From assembly GCA_001781685.1 (NCBI GenBank), contig MFLZ01000015.1:1-15036 (forward strand): a DNA stretch of 15,036 nucleotides. Reading direction: 5' to 3'. Shown here one piece after another: positions 1-7,432 of the stretch (within the stretch, counting starts at the first letter, position 1; the number at the start of each line of letters is the position of its first letter). Made by a program: the position numbers and the translations under genes. The notes under the pieces are model-generated. The model worked only from the letters and a program-made list of their open reading frames with translations, ran no database searches and had not been told where the DNA came from. The stretch is from Candidatus Kaiserbacteria bacterium RIFCSPLOWO2_01_FULL_54_13. GTDB taxonomy: Bacteria; Patescibacteriota; Minisyncoccia; Phycocordibacterales; UBA2100.

Positions 1-1333
1 TGACGTGGTTGCCGCAAGCTCGGCACTTTCCGAACTCGACAACGGCGACCTGCGCGCATCGGTTTTGCAGAAAGAAGCTGCACGCGAAGCGCAGCAGGCA
101 AAGCTCTCAGCACTCAGGCAGGGAACGCGACCTGAAGAAATAGCTGTTTCGGAATCGTCGGTCGAAAGCGCTTCTGCCTCGCTCGACCAGGCGCGTCGCG
201 CGCTTCTCGAAGAGATGCACGATGTCTATCGGAGCGCCGATGACGCCATCCACAACAAAGTCGATCAATTTTTCACCAACCCGCGGAGCGCAAATCCTCA
301 ACTAACATTTCTTGTTGCCGATTCTCAGATAGAAAACAATCTCGAATATGCTCGGCTCGTCATGGAAACAGCTCTCGGAAGTTGGCAGATGTACATAGCT
401 ACACTCAGTGTAGCGAGTGATCTTCTCGCGTCGGCTGAAACATCGCAGAAAAATCTCAATGAAGTCACTGCGCTTCTTGCGCAAGCGAACACGGCACTCA
501 ACCGAGGGATACAGACGGGCAGCGTGACGCAGTCGATGATCGATGGATATATCGTGGACGTGGCGAGCGCTCGTTCCTCGATACACACCGCGGGCTCAGC
601 TCTCACAAGTGCTGTTACTGCGCACAAAGACGCATCTGCGGCCCTTGAAACAGCCAAGAAGAATCTAGCACTCAAAAAAGCAGGTACGGTACAGGCAGAC
701 ATCGACGCACAGGAGGCGCAGGTGAAGGCATCTGAGGCCGACCTCGCAAACGCGCGCGCTCAGCTTTCGAAAACCATTATGCGTGCCCCGTTTGCCGGCA
801 TCGTTACGAAAATGGATCTTAAGGTAGGCAGCATTGCATCAGCAAACGTCTCGGAAGTCTCGATGATTTCAACGGGCACGTTTCAGATAGAGAGTTTTGT
901 TCCTGAGATCAACATTGCTCTCATCGAAGTAGAAGATGAGGCGGCGGTTACGCTCGACGCATATGGCGGGGGCACCGTCTTTGCCGCGCGTGTCGTCTCC
1001 ATCGACCCGGCAGAGACCGTGCGCGATGGCGTTTCTATGTACCGCACGATACTGCAGTTTGATGGTCAGGACGAGCGAATACGCTCTGGCATGACAGCGA
1101 ACGTTGTCATCACAACCGATGAGCGGGAGAACGTATTGAGTATCCCGCGGGGAGTTGTCGTTGAACGAGAGGGGAAGAAGTATGTGCGTGTCTCCGCCAA
1201 AGGCGGATCCGCCTCCGGCGGAAAGGAAGAGACCGAAGAACGGGAAGTCACGACAGGCGCGGTCTCGTCGCTCGGGAGCATCGAAATTCTCTCGGGTCTC
1301 TCGGAAGGCGACCTTGTCGTACTCTCGAAGTAG
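1..1333 (+). CDS. HlyD/MacA-type periplasmic adaptor (membrane fusion) protein, 5'-truncated
   Basis: Adaptor subunit that would link an ABC exporter to the cell exterior. The reading frame is open to the window edge, and the first visible residues (..VVAASSALSELDNGDL) match the second half of a lipoyl-like hairpin, so the true start lies upstream; the GTG at 5 is not a convincing start. Numbering from that GTG: alpha-helical, Ala/Gln/Glu-rich coiled-coil region about 15-255; returning half of the lipoyl/barrel domain about 258-290 (APFAGIVTKMDLKVG); beta-barrel about 293-370; C-terminal membrane-proximal domain about 375-442, ending EILSGLSEGDLVVLSK. The helical region is long, with an insert about 70-135 that I do not recognise. 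Residues 397-406 (SAKGGSASGG) are encoded exactly by a double palindrome at 1193-1222. The permease gene starts 3 nt after the stop, which fits a MacAB/Lol-like operon. The substrate is unknown. Confidence 0.9.
   Translation, partial: DVVAASSALSELDNGDLRASVLQKEAAREAQQAKLSALRQGTRPEEIAVSESSVESASASLDQARRALLEEMHDVYRSADDAIHNKVDQFFTNPRSANPQLTFLVADSQIENNLEYARLVMETALGSWQMYIATLSVASDLLASAETSQKNLNEVTALLAQANTALNRGIQTGSVTQSMIDGYIVDVASARSSIHTAGSALTSAVTAHKDASAALETAKKNLALKKAGTVQADIDAQEAQVKASEADLANARAQLSKTIMRAPFAGIVTKMDLKVGSIASANVSEVSMISTGTFQIESFVPEINIALIEVEDEAAVTLDAYGGGTVFAARVVSIDPAETVRDGVSMYRTILQFDGQDERIRSGMTANVVITTDERENVLSIPRGVVVEREGKKYVRVSAKGGSASGGKEETEEREVTTGAVSSLGSIEILSGLSEGDLVVLSK
1193..1222. repeat. 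Tandem double palindrome inside the HlyD-type gene
   Basis: Two abutting hairpin units: TCCGCC-AAA-GGCGGA (1193-1207) and TCCGCC-TCC-GGCGGA (1208-1222). Each has a perfect 6-bp stem and 3-nt loop. Together they span 30 bp, exactly ten codons in frame, encoding SAKGGSASGG in a loop of the adaptor's C-terminal domain. This looks like a short palindromic element carried in a permissive part of a protein; a gene-specific Gly/Ser linker is the alternative. Confidence 0.8.
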
Positions 1334-1336
1334 AGT

Positions 1337-2584
1337 ATGCCTCTAAACGTCCGCATTGGATTTTTCCTCGCACTGCGGGCACTCAAGCGAGCGTCGCTGT
1401 GGACCACAGGCCTCATCATCTTCGTGATGGTTTTGACTTTCCTCAACCTTGTCGTCGTGTCGGGCATTCTCGTAGGACTTCTGCAGGGGGCGATCGACCA
1501 GACGCGCACAAAGTTCACGAGTGACGTCATCGTCTCCGCCTTAAACGACAAGAAGTACATCGAGAACAGCCCGAATCTTATTTCGCTCATCGAAACCTTG
1601 CCGGAAGTCGAATCGATCACGCCACGGTATCGGGAAGGAGGAATCTTGGAGGCAAATTACAAGACTCGAAAGGAAACGGACAAGGCCAATACCGCTATGG
1701 CGCAACTTGTGGGGATCGATCCGTACAAAGAGAACGCGGTCACGGGGATCGGGAACGACATTGTCGAAGGGTCATTTCTCGCGCCGGGCGATTACGATCA
1801 GGTTGTGCTCGGACACTACCTCTTGAAGCAGTACATTCCTATCGAATCTCCAGCTTTTTCGACGCTCGAGAACGTCGGTATCGGCACGAAGATCCGCATG
1901 AAGGTAGGAGACGTCACGCGCGAAGTGACAGTGAAGGGAATCATCAGGAGCAAGGTGGACGAAATTGCCCTCCGAGCTTTCATGGTCGATTCGCAGTTTA
2001 GGAGCATGATCGGCAGGAACGACGGCAACGTGACCGAAATATCGATAAAGCTCCATGACGGGGCAGACCCAATCGCGGTGCGCGAGGCTTTGGAGAGGAG
2101 CGGCGTCGACAAGTATGCCAAGGTGCAAACGTACGAGGACGCACAGCCGCAGTTTCTCAAAGACATCATCGCGACGTTCAACATGCTGGGGAACGTCTTC
2201 TCCTCGCTCGGGCTCATCGTCGCCACCATAACGATTTTCATCGTCATCTTTATCAACGCACTCACGCGCCGAAAGTTCATCGGTATTTTGAAAGGCATCG
2301 GCATCGACGGGCGCGCGATTGAGTTTTCGTATGTGTTTCAATCCATTTTTTACGCCTCGCTCGGCTCAGTCGTCGGTCTCGGGCTTGTCTATGGCCTCCT
2401 CGTTCCGTTCTTTGCGGCGCACCCGATAGATTTTCCGTTCAGTGACGGCATTCTCGTCGCACCCGTCGACCAAACGCTCTTTCGCGTCGGACTTCTCGTC
2501 TTCTCGACCGTGGTCGCGGGATACATTCCGGCTTGGATGATTATCAGGAAAAACACCCTCGACTCAATTTTGGGTCGCAACTGA
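1337..2584 (+). CDS. FtsX/MacB/LolC-type ABC transporter permease
   Basis: Membrane subunit of an ABC system with the ATPase encoded just downstream. The 415 residues show the usual four-helix layout: TM1 about 22-48, a large extracytoplasmic domain about 55-275 (MacB_PCD-like), then TM2 about 284-308, TM3 about 333-360 and TM4 about 383-403. The cytoplasmic loop after TM2 carries NALTRRKFIGILKGIGIDGR, matching the FtsX-family 'R+.EIGILKAIG' coupling segment. The C-terminal TLDSILGRN is also family-typical. It starts 3 nt after the adaptor stop and ends 6 nt before the ATPase start, with no obvious Shine-Dalgarno site, so translation is probably coupled. Members of this family use ATP hydrolysis to move the extracytoplasmic domains (mechanotransmission) rather than to carry substrate through the membrane. 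The cargo cannot be told from sequence. Confidence 0.92.
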   Translation: MPLNVRIGFFLALRALKRASLWTTGLIIFVMVLTFLNLVVVSGILVGLLQGAIDQTRTKFTSDVIVSALNDKKYIENSPNLISLIETLPEVESITPRYREGGILEANYKTRKETDKANTAMAQLVGIDPYKENAVTGIGNDIVEGSFLAPGDYDQVVLGHYLLKQYIPIESPAFSTLENVGIGTKIRMKVGDVTREVTVKGIIRSKVDEIALRAFMVDSQFRSMIGRNDGNVTEISIKLHDGADPIAVREALERSGVDKYAKVQTYEDAQPQFLKDIIATFNMLGNVFSSLGLIVATITIFIVIFINALTRRKFIGILKGIGIDGRAIEFSYVFQSIFYASLGSVVGLGLVYGLLVPFFAAHPIDFPFSDGILVAPVDQTLFRVGLLVFSTVVAGYIPAWMIIRKNTLDSILGRN

Positions 2585-2590
2585 TCGCGC

Positions 2591-3265
2591 ATGATTCAGA
2601 CTACGAAGTTGGTAAAAACATTCAAGAACGGCGATGTGTTCACGCCTGTCTTGAGAGGTATCGACTTTCAGGCTCGCGAAGGCGAGTGGGTCGCCATTAT
2701 GGGGAGAAGCGGCGCGGGTAAGTCGACACTTCTCTACCAGATGAGCCTCCTCGATGATCCGACGGAAGGGAAGGTTATCATCGACGGGCACGATACGCAC
2801 ACGATGAGTGCCTCTGAGAAGATGCGCTTCCGTCTCATGAAGTTCGGCTTTGTGTTCCAAGATTACGCACTGCTGCCGGAGCTCTCGGCACTCGAAAACA
2901 TCGCGCTCCCCTTGCCTATGCAGGGGCTCACGAAAGGGGAGGCGTACGGGGAGTCAATCGCAGCCATGGAGCGTGCGAATCTCGGTCACCGCCTCGGAAA
3001 CCTCCCATCTCAGCTCTCGGGAGGCGAGCAGCAGCGCGTCTCTATCGTGCGGGCGGTTGCGCACAAGCCGAAAATTCTCTTTGCCGACGAGCCGACCGCC
3101 AACCTCGACAACGAATCGGCAAAGCGAATCATGGAAATCTTTACCGAGCTGCACCGCGGCGGGCAAACCATCATCATGGTGACGCATGAAGATCAATACG
3201 CGAAACTCACGCAGCGAATCGTGCAGCTCGACGACGGAAAGATAATCTCAGAGCAAAGGAGCTAG
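2591..3265 (+). CDS. LolD/MacB-type ABC transporter ATP-binding protein
   Basis: Cytoplasmic ATPase that would power the FtsX-type permease encoded immediately upstream. All nucleotide-binding motifs are present in 224 residues: Walker A GRSGAGKST 38-46, Q-loop Gln90 (VFQDYALLPELSALEN), signature LSGGE 142-146, Walker B ILFADE 162-167 with catalytic Glu167, D-loop NLD 171-173 and switch His199 (VTHE). The length, the LLPELSALENIALPL stretch and the short C-terminus are typical of the LolD/MacB/FtsE group of stand-alone ATPases. It is the last gene of the adaptor-permease-ATPase set: the next 81 nt are non-coding and contain a palindrome and a possible new promoter. Confidence 0.95.
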   Translation: MIQTTKLVKTFKNGDVFTPVLRGIDFQAREGEWVAIMGRSGAGKSTLLYQMSLLDDPTEGKVIIDGHDTHTMSASEKMRFRLMKFGFVFQDYALLPELSALENIALPLPMQGLTKGEAYGESIAAMERANLGHRLGNLPSQLSGGEQQRVSIVRAVAHKPKILFADEPTANLDNESAKRIMEIFTELHRGGQTIIMVTHEDQYAKLTQRIVQLDDGKIISEQRS

Positions 3266-3285
3266 CTTTTGTGTCAAAAACGTTG

Positions 3286-3306
3286 TGTCAAGGACCGTCC
3301 TTGACA
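3286..3306. repeat. Perfect 21-bp interrupted palindrome between ABC and MFS genes
   Basis: Arms TGTCAAGGAC (3286-3295) and GTCCTTGACA (3297-3306) are perfect reverse complements around a single C. The right arm ends in TTGACA (3301-3306), a consensus -35 box for the downstream gene, and the left arm carries the same box facing the other way. There is no T-run after it, so it is a poor terminator. It may be an operator, or one of the dispersed palindromes seen elsewhere in this window. Confidence 0.75.
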
Positions 3307-3332
3307 TACGGTGACTCTTTTGAAGGTTAGAT
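3301..3332 (+). promoter_or_regulatory. Possible promoter for the MFS transporter
   Basis: TTGACA at 3301-3306 is a full -35 match. The best -10 nearby is TTAGAT at 3327-3332, with a long 20-nt spacer; no good hexamer lies at 16-18 nt. A purine-rich GGAAAGGA (3335-3342) then precedes the ATG at 3347 and may act as ribosome binding site. The call rests mainly on the perfect -35 box in a non-coding gap. Confidence 0.35.
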
Positions 3333-3346
3333 AGCGGAAAGGACGG

Positions 3347-4651
3347 ATGCATGTTTTTATTCTTGAAATGGAGGCTCTTAGGTCATTTGGGGAGGCTACG
3401 TTTGCGTCACTCAAGATACGCAACTATCGCCTTTACTTCATCGGTCAGGGACTCTCCGATGTGGGTACTTGGATGCAAGTAGTCGCAATGGGATGGCTCG
3501 TCCTCGAATTGACGGGCTCTGGTGTCCAGCTTGGAAGTATTCTTGCGTTCCGTTTCGCGCCACTTCTTGCGCTTGGCATACTCGCGGGGAATGTGGTTGA
3601 TTCGTTCGACAAGCGGAAACTTCTCTACGCGACGCAGTTCGTGTCGGCTCTACTTGCGCTCATGATGAGTGCACTTATCTATACCGACACTATCGAGATG
3701 TGGATGTTGTATCTCGTCGCTTTGTTTTTCGGTCTTGTAGATGTCATAGACAGACCATCGCGGCAGACCTTTGTACACGAGATCGTGGGTCCCAAGTACT
3801 TAAAAAATGCAGTGGCGCTCGGCTCAACGCGGGCGAATCTCGCGCGGGCACTTGGCCCTCTTTTTGCAGGTACCCTGATTGCAAGTGCTGGCATCGCATT
3901 TTGCTACTTTGCGAATTCTTTGTCATTTGTCGCGTGTCTCATAGCCCTTTTTCTCATGCGCAGAGAAGAGCTCCACCGCGAGCTGCACGAAGAACGAAAA
4001 GTGGATCACGTACTCGCGGGGCTTTTCTACGCGGCTTCGGTGCCTCTCATTCGAACAATTCTTATATCGGTGGCCGTCATCGGCACGCTCGCGTACGAAT
4101 TCCAGACATCGCTTCCACTCCTCGCGTACACGACGTTTCTCGGGAGTGCTGCTGATTACGCGGCACTGCTTTCCGCGATGGGAGCAGGAAGTGTTGCCGG
4201 AGGACTTTTCAGCGCAAGCAGGAAGGAGATTGGAGCGCACGAATTCGTCGTATGGGTATTTCTCTTCGGTCTTTCGGTATGTGTGACTGCCGTCATGCCA
4301 TCTCTCGGGCTTGCGACCGTCGCTATGGTGTTTGTAGGATTCTTTTCCATAAACATGAGCTCGACAGCTAACACGATGGTTCAGCTTGAATCCGCTCCTC
4401 ACATGCGCGGACGCGTCATGTCACTTTGGTCGATGGCGATTTTCGGCTCGACCTTAATAGGTGCACCCGTTATCGGATTTGTCGGTGAGTACGTCTCTCC
4501 CCGATGGGCGCTTGCGCTCGGGGGCGTCGCGGCAATCCTCGCCGCGCTCTTCGCAGCACGGCGTCTCTTGAAAGTGCATGAGCTTTTTTCCATTCCCGCG
4601 TTCGTTTGGATCCGGCGCGAGGAGGCAACGATTGAGGACACAAAAGTATAA
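3347..4651 (+). CDS. Major facilitator superfamily transporter (MFS_3 / EntS-like)
   Basis: Secondary transporter, probably a proton-coupled exporter. The 434 residues contain about 11-12 hydrophobic helices. The N-terminus ASLKIRNYRLYFIGQGLSDVGTWMQ, the motif-A-like cytoplasmic loop GNVVDSFDKRKLL between helices 2 and 3, and the second-half segment NTMVQLESAPHMRGRVMSLW are characteristic of the MFS_3 family, which includes enterobactin exporter EntS and many uncharacterised drug or siderophore exporters. The ATG at 3347 has a nearby purine-rich GGAAAGGA; an in-frame ATG at 3368 (Met8) is an alternative and would remove seven residues of no obvious function. It seems to be its own transcription unit behind the 3286-3306 palindrome. 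The substrate is not predictable here. Confidence 0.9.
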   Translation: MHVFILEMEALRSFGEATFASLKIRNYRLYFIGQGLSDVGTWMQVVAMGWLVLELTGSGVQLGSILAFRFAPLLALGILAGNVVDSFDKRKLLYATQFVSALLALMMSALIYTDTIEMWMLYLVALFFGLVDVIDRPSRQTFVHEIVGPKYLKNAVALGSTRANLARALGPLFAGTLIASAGIAFCYFANSLSFVACLIALFLMRREELHRELHEERKVDHVLAGLFYAASVPLIRTILISVAVIGTLAYEFQTSLPLLAYTTFLGSAADYAALLSAMGAGSVAGGLFSASRKEIGAHEFVVWVFLFGLSVCVTAVMPSLGLATVAMVFVGFFSINMSSTANTMVQLESAPHMRGRVMSLWSMAIFGSTLIGAPVIGFVGEYVSPRWALALGGVAAILAALFAARRLLKVHELFSIPAFVWIRREEATIEDTKV

Positions 4652-4669
4652 GTCAGTATGCTAGGGTAA
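4651..4669 (+). promoter_or_regulatory. Sequence element shared with the surface-protein upstream region
   Basis: AGTCAGTATGCTAGGGTAA lies 25 nt before the ECF sigma start. The segment at 7396-7414, upstream of the secreted surface-protein gene, matches 15 of 19 positions, including the first nine and CTA and TAA later on. It could include a promoter -10 region or a factor binding site. Its function is inferred only from the match and the similar placement. Confidence 0.35.
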
Positions 4670-4694
4670 TAGACGTTCGCTTTCTACGTCTCCT

Positions 4695-5219
4695 ATGAAG
4701 GACATACAAGAATTGTTTCGCAATGCATTCGAGCGGCATTCCGACGAGCTTTTCCGGCACGCGTCTCTGCGACTCCCGGATCGTGACCGCGCACTCGAGC
4801 TCACGCAGGAATGTTTTCTTCGAGCGTGGCAGTACGCGGAGCGTGGCGAGGAGATCCGCGAGATAAGACCGTTTCTCTTCAGGACCTTGAGGCACCTTAT
4901 TATCGATGAATATCGTAAGGCGAAGTCGTTCTCGCTTGACGAGATGCTCGAAGACGATGATGGAGGCCAGATTGAGTCACATCTGCCGCGCGACTACACG
5001 AATACGCTCGAGGCCGCATTTGATCGTTTTGACGGCGCTCGCGCCGTAGAGGCGATGCGGGAGTTGCCGGATCTGTATCGGGAAGTTCTCGCGATGCGAT
5101 ACATAGACAGCCTTACGATTTCTGAGATTGCTGCTCTTGTCGAAGAAAGCGAGAATGTCGTTTCGGTACGGCTGCATCGCGGATTAAAGAAGCTGCGCGC
5201 ACTGCTCGAATCTGAATAA
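4695..5219 (+). CDS. ECF-type RNA polymerase sigma factor (sigma-70 family)
   Basis: Alternative sigma factor that would direct RNA polymerase to a small regulon, probably in response to an envelope signal. In its 174 residues, region 2 lies about 15-77 (LTQECFLRAWQYAERGEEIREIRPFLFRTLRHLIIDEYRK, ending in the conserved DEYRK of region 2.4) and region 4 about 119-170 (MRELPDLYREVLAMRYIDSLTISEIAALV..S.N.VSVRLHRGLKKLR, a helix-turn-helix for -35 recognition). Regions 1.1 and 3 are absent, as usual for ECF factors. The DUF5667 membrane protein starts 10 nt after the stop, a pairing consistent with sigma and membrane-bound regulator. Upstream is the element at 4651-4669, which recurs before the surface-protein gene and might reflect autoregulation. 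Confidence 0.93.
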   Translation: MKDIQELFRNAFERHSDELFRHASLRLPDRDRALELTQECFLRAWQYAERGEEIREIRPFLFRTLRHLIIDEYRKAKSFSLDEMLEDDDGGQIESHLPRDYTNTLEAAFDRFDGARAVEAMRELPDLYREVLAMRYIDSLTISEIAALVEESENVVSVRLHRGLKKLRALLESE

Positions 5220-5229
5220 TCTACACGGT

Positions 5230-6396
5230 ATGACATCCTTTTTCAAACAATTAAAGAGAGAAATGCAAGAAGTCCGGCTTTCCGAGAGGGAGCGAGCACT
5301 CATGCGTCGCGTGCTTGAGAGTGCTATGCGTGCACGCCCACCGCAGAAGAGCCCTATTCGTGTCACACCGAGCCCAATTATTTTCTTCATCCCGCGCATC
5401 GCATCTGCGTTGGCGTTCGTCTTGATACTCGCAATCGTCGGAGGTGGCACCGCGTACGCTGCCGAGGGGGCCGTGCCGGGTGATTTCTTGTATCCCATAA
5501 AGGTCAGCGTGAACGAGAAGGTAGTTGCGGCACTCGCGCAGTCGGCGGAATCGAAAGCCACGGTACACGCGCGCTTTGCAGAGCGAAGGATGCAGGAAGC
5601 AGAAGCTCTGTCTGCGCGCGGCACTATGACGGCTGAGGCAAAAGTCGCGCTAGAAGAGCGCTTCAATGATCATGCACAAGTAGTCGAGGAAGCGGTTGCC
5701 GCTGTCGAGGAAGAGAATCCTATCGCTGCCGCGGATATATCCGCGCGTTTTGAATCTGCAGTCGGGGCGCACAGCGCTGTCATAGCTCGGCTTAGCGAGA
5801 AAGGGGAGGACACAGAGAGCCGTCGAGAATCCGAGAATCTCTCGCGTACTCTGCGGGAGCGCGGTCGTAGATTAGCGCGTGCGGAAACACCTGTCGCCCC
5901 GAAGGTCGAGCGCTCCCGAGCTTTAGAGACAGCTCAATTCTCCGCGGAAGATGCCACGATGACGCGTTCCGCCGCTCTTCCTGCAGACGACACCGACGCG
6001 GAAGTCGTCGCGCGCATCGAACTTACGGCGTCAACGACTCTCAAGGAGGCCGAAGCGCATTTATCTGCTCTCCGGGAAAGACTCGGAGCCACGACGAGCG
6101 CGCGCACCAAGGCCCAGATTTCCAATATCCGCGGTCTCATCAAGAAACTGCATGAGGACAAGGGAGGTTCTTCAAAGAAAGGAAGGATCGAGCGCGCGCT
6201 CAATGACGCTGTGACGGTGAAGACTTTTCTCGAAGCGCAGGAAAAATTCCGCGAACATATCCTTCTCCCCGCACCTGACATTGAGTCGAACGGGAATGAC
6301 GATGAATCTGGAGACTCCGATACGCAGGGTGATGAGCAGAAGGAGGGAAAGAAGGGATGGAAGGAGAAAGAAGAGGGGAATAGTGGAGAGGACTAG
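5230..6396 (+). CDS. DUF5667-domain membrane protein, candidate anti-sigma partner
   Basis: A 388-residue protein with a charged cytoplasmic N-terminus (1-48), one transmembrane helix about 50-73 and a long, mostly helical exported part. Just after the membrane, residues about 80-190 (AVPGDFLYPIKVSVNEKVVAAL..ESKATVHARFAERRMQEAEAL) match DUF5667, whose hallmark is 'lPgd.LYpiK...E'. The rest is Ala/Glu/Arg-rich and probably coiled; residues from about 354 on form a highly charged Asp/Glu/Lys tail. Its position 10 nt after an ECF sigma gene suggests that the N-terminal segment holds the sigma factor at the membrane. No ZAS-type zinc motif (HxxxCxxC) is visible in the N-terminus, so any anti-sigma contact would be of a different kind. 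The role is inferred from context. Confidence 0.8.
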   Translation: MTSFFKQLKREMQEVRLSERERALMRRVLESAMRARPPQKSPIRVTPSPIIFFIPRIASALAFVLILAIVGGGTAYAAEGAVPGDFLYPIKVSVNEKVVAALAQSAESKATVHARFAERRMQEAEALSARGTMTAEAKVALEERFNDHAQVVEEAVAAVEEENPIAAADISARFESAVGAHSAVIARLSEKGEDTESRRESENLSRTLRERGRRLARAETPVAPKVERSRALETAQFSAEDATMTRSAALPADDTDAEVVARIELTASTTLKEAEAHLSALRERLGATTSARTKAQISNIRGLIKKLHEDKGGSSKKGRIERALNDAVTVKTFLEAQEKFREHILLPAPDIESNGNDDESGDSDTQGDEQKEGKKGWKEKEEGNSGED

Positions 6397-6424
6397 ATTG
6401 CTTTGTGCGAGTGCTGCTGCGTGG

Positions 6425-6430
6425 CACAAT
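6425..6430 (+). promoter_or_regulatory. Possible extended -10 for the EamA transporter
   Basis: TGG-CACAAT (6422-6430) resembles an extended -10 (TGn plus four of six bases of TATAAT). The predicted transcription start, about 7 nt downstream, would fall on or next to the ATG at 6438, giving a leaderless message. No good -35 is seen at the usual distance. Confidence 0.3.
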
Positions 6431-6437
6431 TGCGCGA

Positions 6438-7325
6438 ATGGATAGGCTCTCCGAACAACGGAAAGGAGAGTGGTATGTACTCTCTCATTCTGCTCTTTGG
6501 GGATTGTTCCCTATTTTCACGGTGCTTTCCTATGCGACTATGCCGAGCCTCAGCTCATACGCATGGAGTTCACTATTCGCCCTACTTTTCTTCGGAATAT
6601 TCGTTGCGTTTCGAAGGAAATCTTCAGAATTGTTCAGTCTCCAGCTGTGGAAATATATCTTACCCGCCGTGCTTTTCATCGGAGTTCTGTACTACGGATT
6701 GTTTTTTGTCGGCCTTACCTACACCACGCCCGGAAACGCCGCTATCATCGCAATGTTTGAGATCTTCACATCGTTCGTGCTCTTTCATCTGATTCGCAGA
6801 GAGCATATCTCGTATACCCATATTTTGGGCTCCGGACTAATGGTTATAGGAGCCATTATCATTCTTGGACGCAATTTCTCTGGCATCAATGTGGGGGACG
6901 TGCTCATTCTTGCCGCGACGATATGTGCTCCCATCGGAAATTTGTATCAGCAAAGGGCTCGCAAAATCGCTTCGAGTGAGGCGATCATGCTCTTACGAAC
7001 TCTCGCAACGATTCCGATCGTATTTGCAGTTGCGTATCTCATGAATATGCACATCTCACTCGAAGATCCGGGAGCTTCTCTTCTTTTTGTTGTTATAAAC
7101 GGTATTTTGCTTCTCGGTCTTGCCAAACTGCTATGGATTGAGGCTATTCACCGAATATCTGTTATGAAGGCGATCGCGCTCTCGAGCCTCACGCCGTTTC
7201 TCACGCTTCTTTTTGCGTGGATCATTCTCAATCAAGTGCCTACTGTCTGGCAGATTCTCTCGCTTGTGCCGTTCGTGCTTGGAGTACTCCTACTCACAGA
7301 TCAAATCAGGTTCAGGAAGGGCTGA
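6438..7325 (+). CDS. EamA/DMT-family transporter
   Basis: Ten-helix membrane protein of the drug/metabolite transporter superfamily, made of two EamA repeats of about 140 residues. The 295 residues are strongly hydrophobic with short loops. The first repeat includes FVGLTYTTPGNAAIIAMFEIFTSFVLF, and the second includes AIHRISVMKAIALSSLTPFLTLLFAW; these match the family pattern of a 'al.yt.a..aali....P...all' helix pair at the end of each repeat. I chose the ATG at 6438 rather than the in-frame GTG at 6405, because the extra 11 residues (MRVLLRGTIAR) have no family counterpart and a possible extended -10 lies in that stretch. Substrates in this family range from amino acids to nucleotide sugars, and none can be assigned here. 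Confidence 0.85.
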   Translation: MDRLSEQRKGEWYVLSHSALWGLFPIFTVLSYATMPSLSSYAWSSLFALLFFGIFVAFRRKSSELFSLQLWKYILPAVLFIGVLYYGLFFVGLTYTTPGNAAIIAMFEIFTSFVLFHLIRREHISYTHILGSGLMVIGAIIILGRNFSGINVGDVLILAATICAPIGNLYQQRARKIASSEAIMLLRTLATIPIVFAVAYLMNMHISLEDPGASLLFVVINGILLLGLAKLLWIEAIHRISVMKAIALSSLTPFLTLLFAWIILNQVPTVWQILSLVPFVLGVLLLTDQIRFRKG

Positions 7326-7346
7326 TCACGCGAGAATCGGCAGGGC

Positions 7347-7376
7347 TTGACAAACCCCACCCGTCTGATGCATAAA
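7347..7376 (+). promoter_or_regulatory. Promoter candidate for the secreted surface protein
   Basis: TTGACA (7347-7352) is a perfect -35 box. It is followed after 18 nt by CATAAA (7371-7376), which matches four of six -10 consensus bases and has TG directly before it. This would give a 5' leader of about 50 nt that contains the 7396-7414 element. Confidence 0.5.
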
Positions 7377-7395
7377 GGCGGCACTGGTACCCATT

Positions 7396-7414
7396 AGTCA
7401 GTATCCTAAACTAA
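7396..7414 (+). promoter_or_regulatory. Second copy of the element found before the ECF sigma gene
   Basis: AGTCAGTATCCTAAACTAA matches 4651-4669 at 15 of 19 positions and lies 18 nt before the ATG at 7433. It may be a second promoter's core or a regulator site linking the surface protein to the ECF factor. Confidence 0.35.
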
Positions 7415-7432
7415 GGTTTTAAGCCATTTTTT

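Noticed and set aside
5730..5745. 16-bp perfect palindrome CGCGGATATATCCGCG in the DUF5667 gene
   Set aside because: It has no loop, codes ordinary residues (AADISA) in a helical region and has no similar copy in the window; chance or a restriction-like site is enough explanation.
6405..6437. GTG start for the EamA transporter
   Set aside because: The extra residues are not family-like, and the stretch contains a possible extended -10 for a start at 6438.
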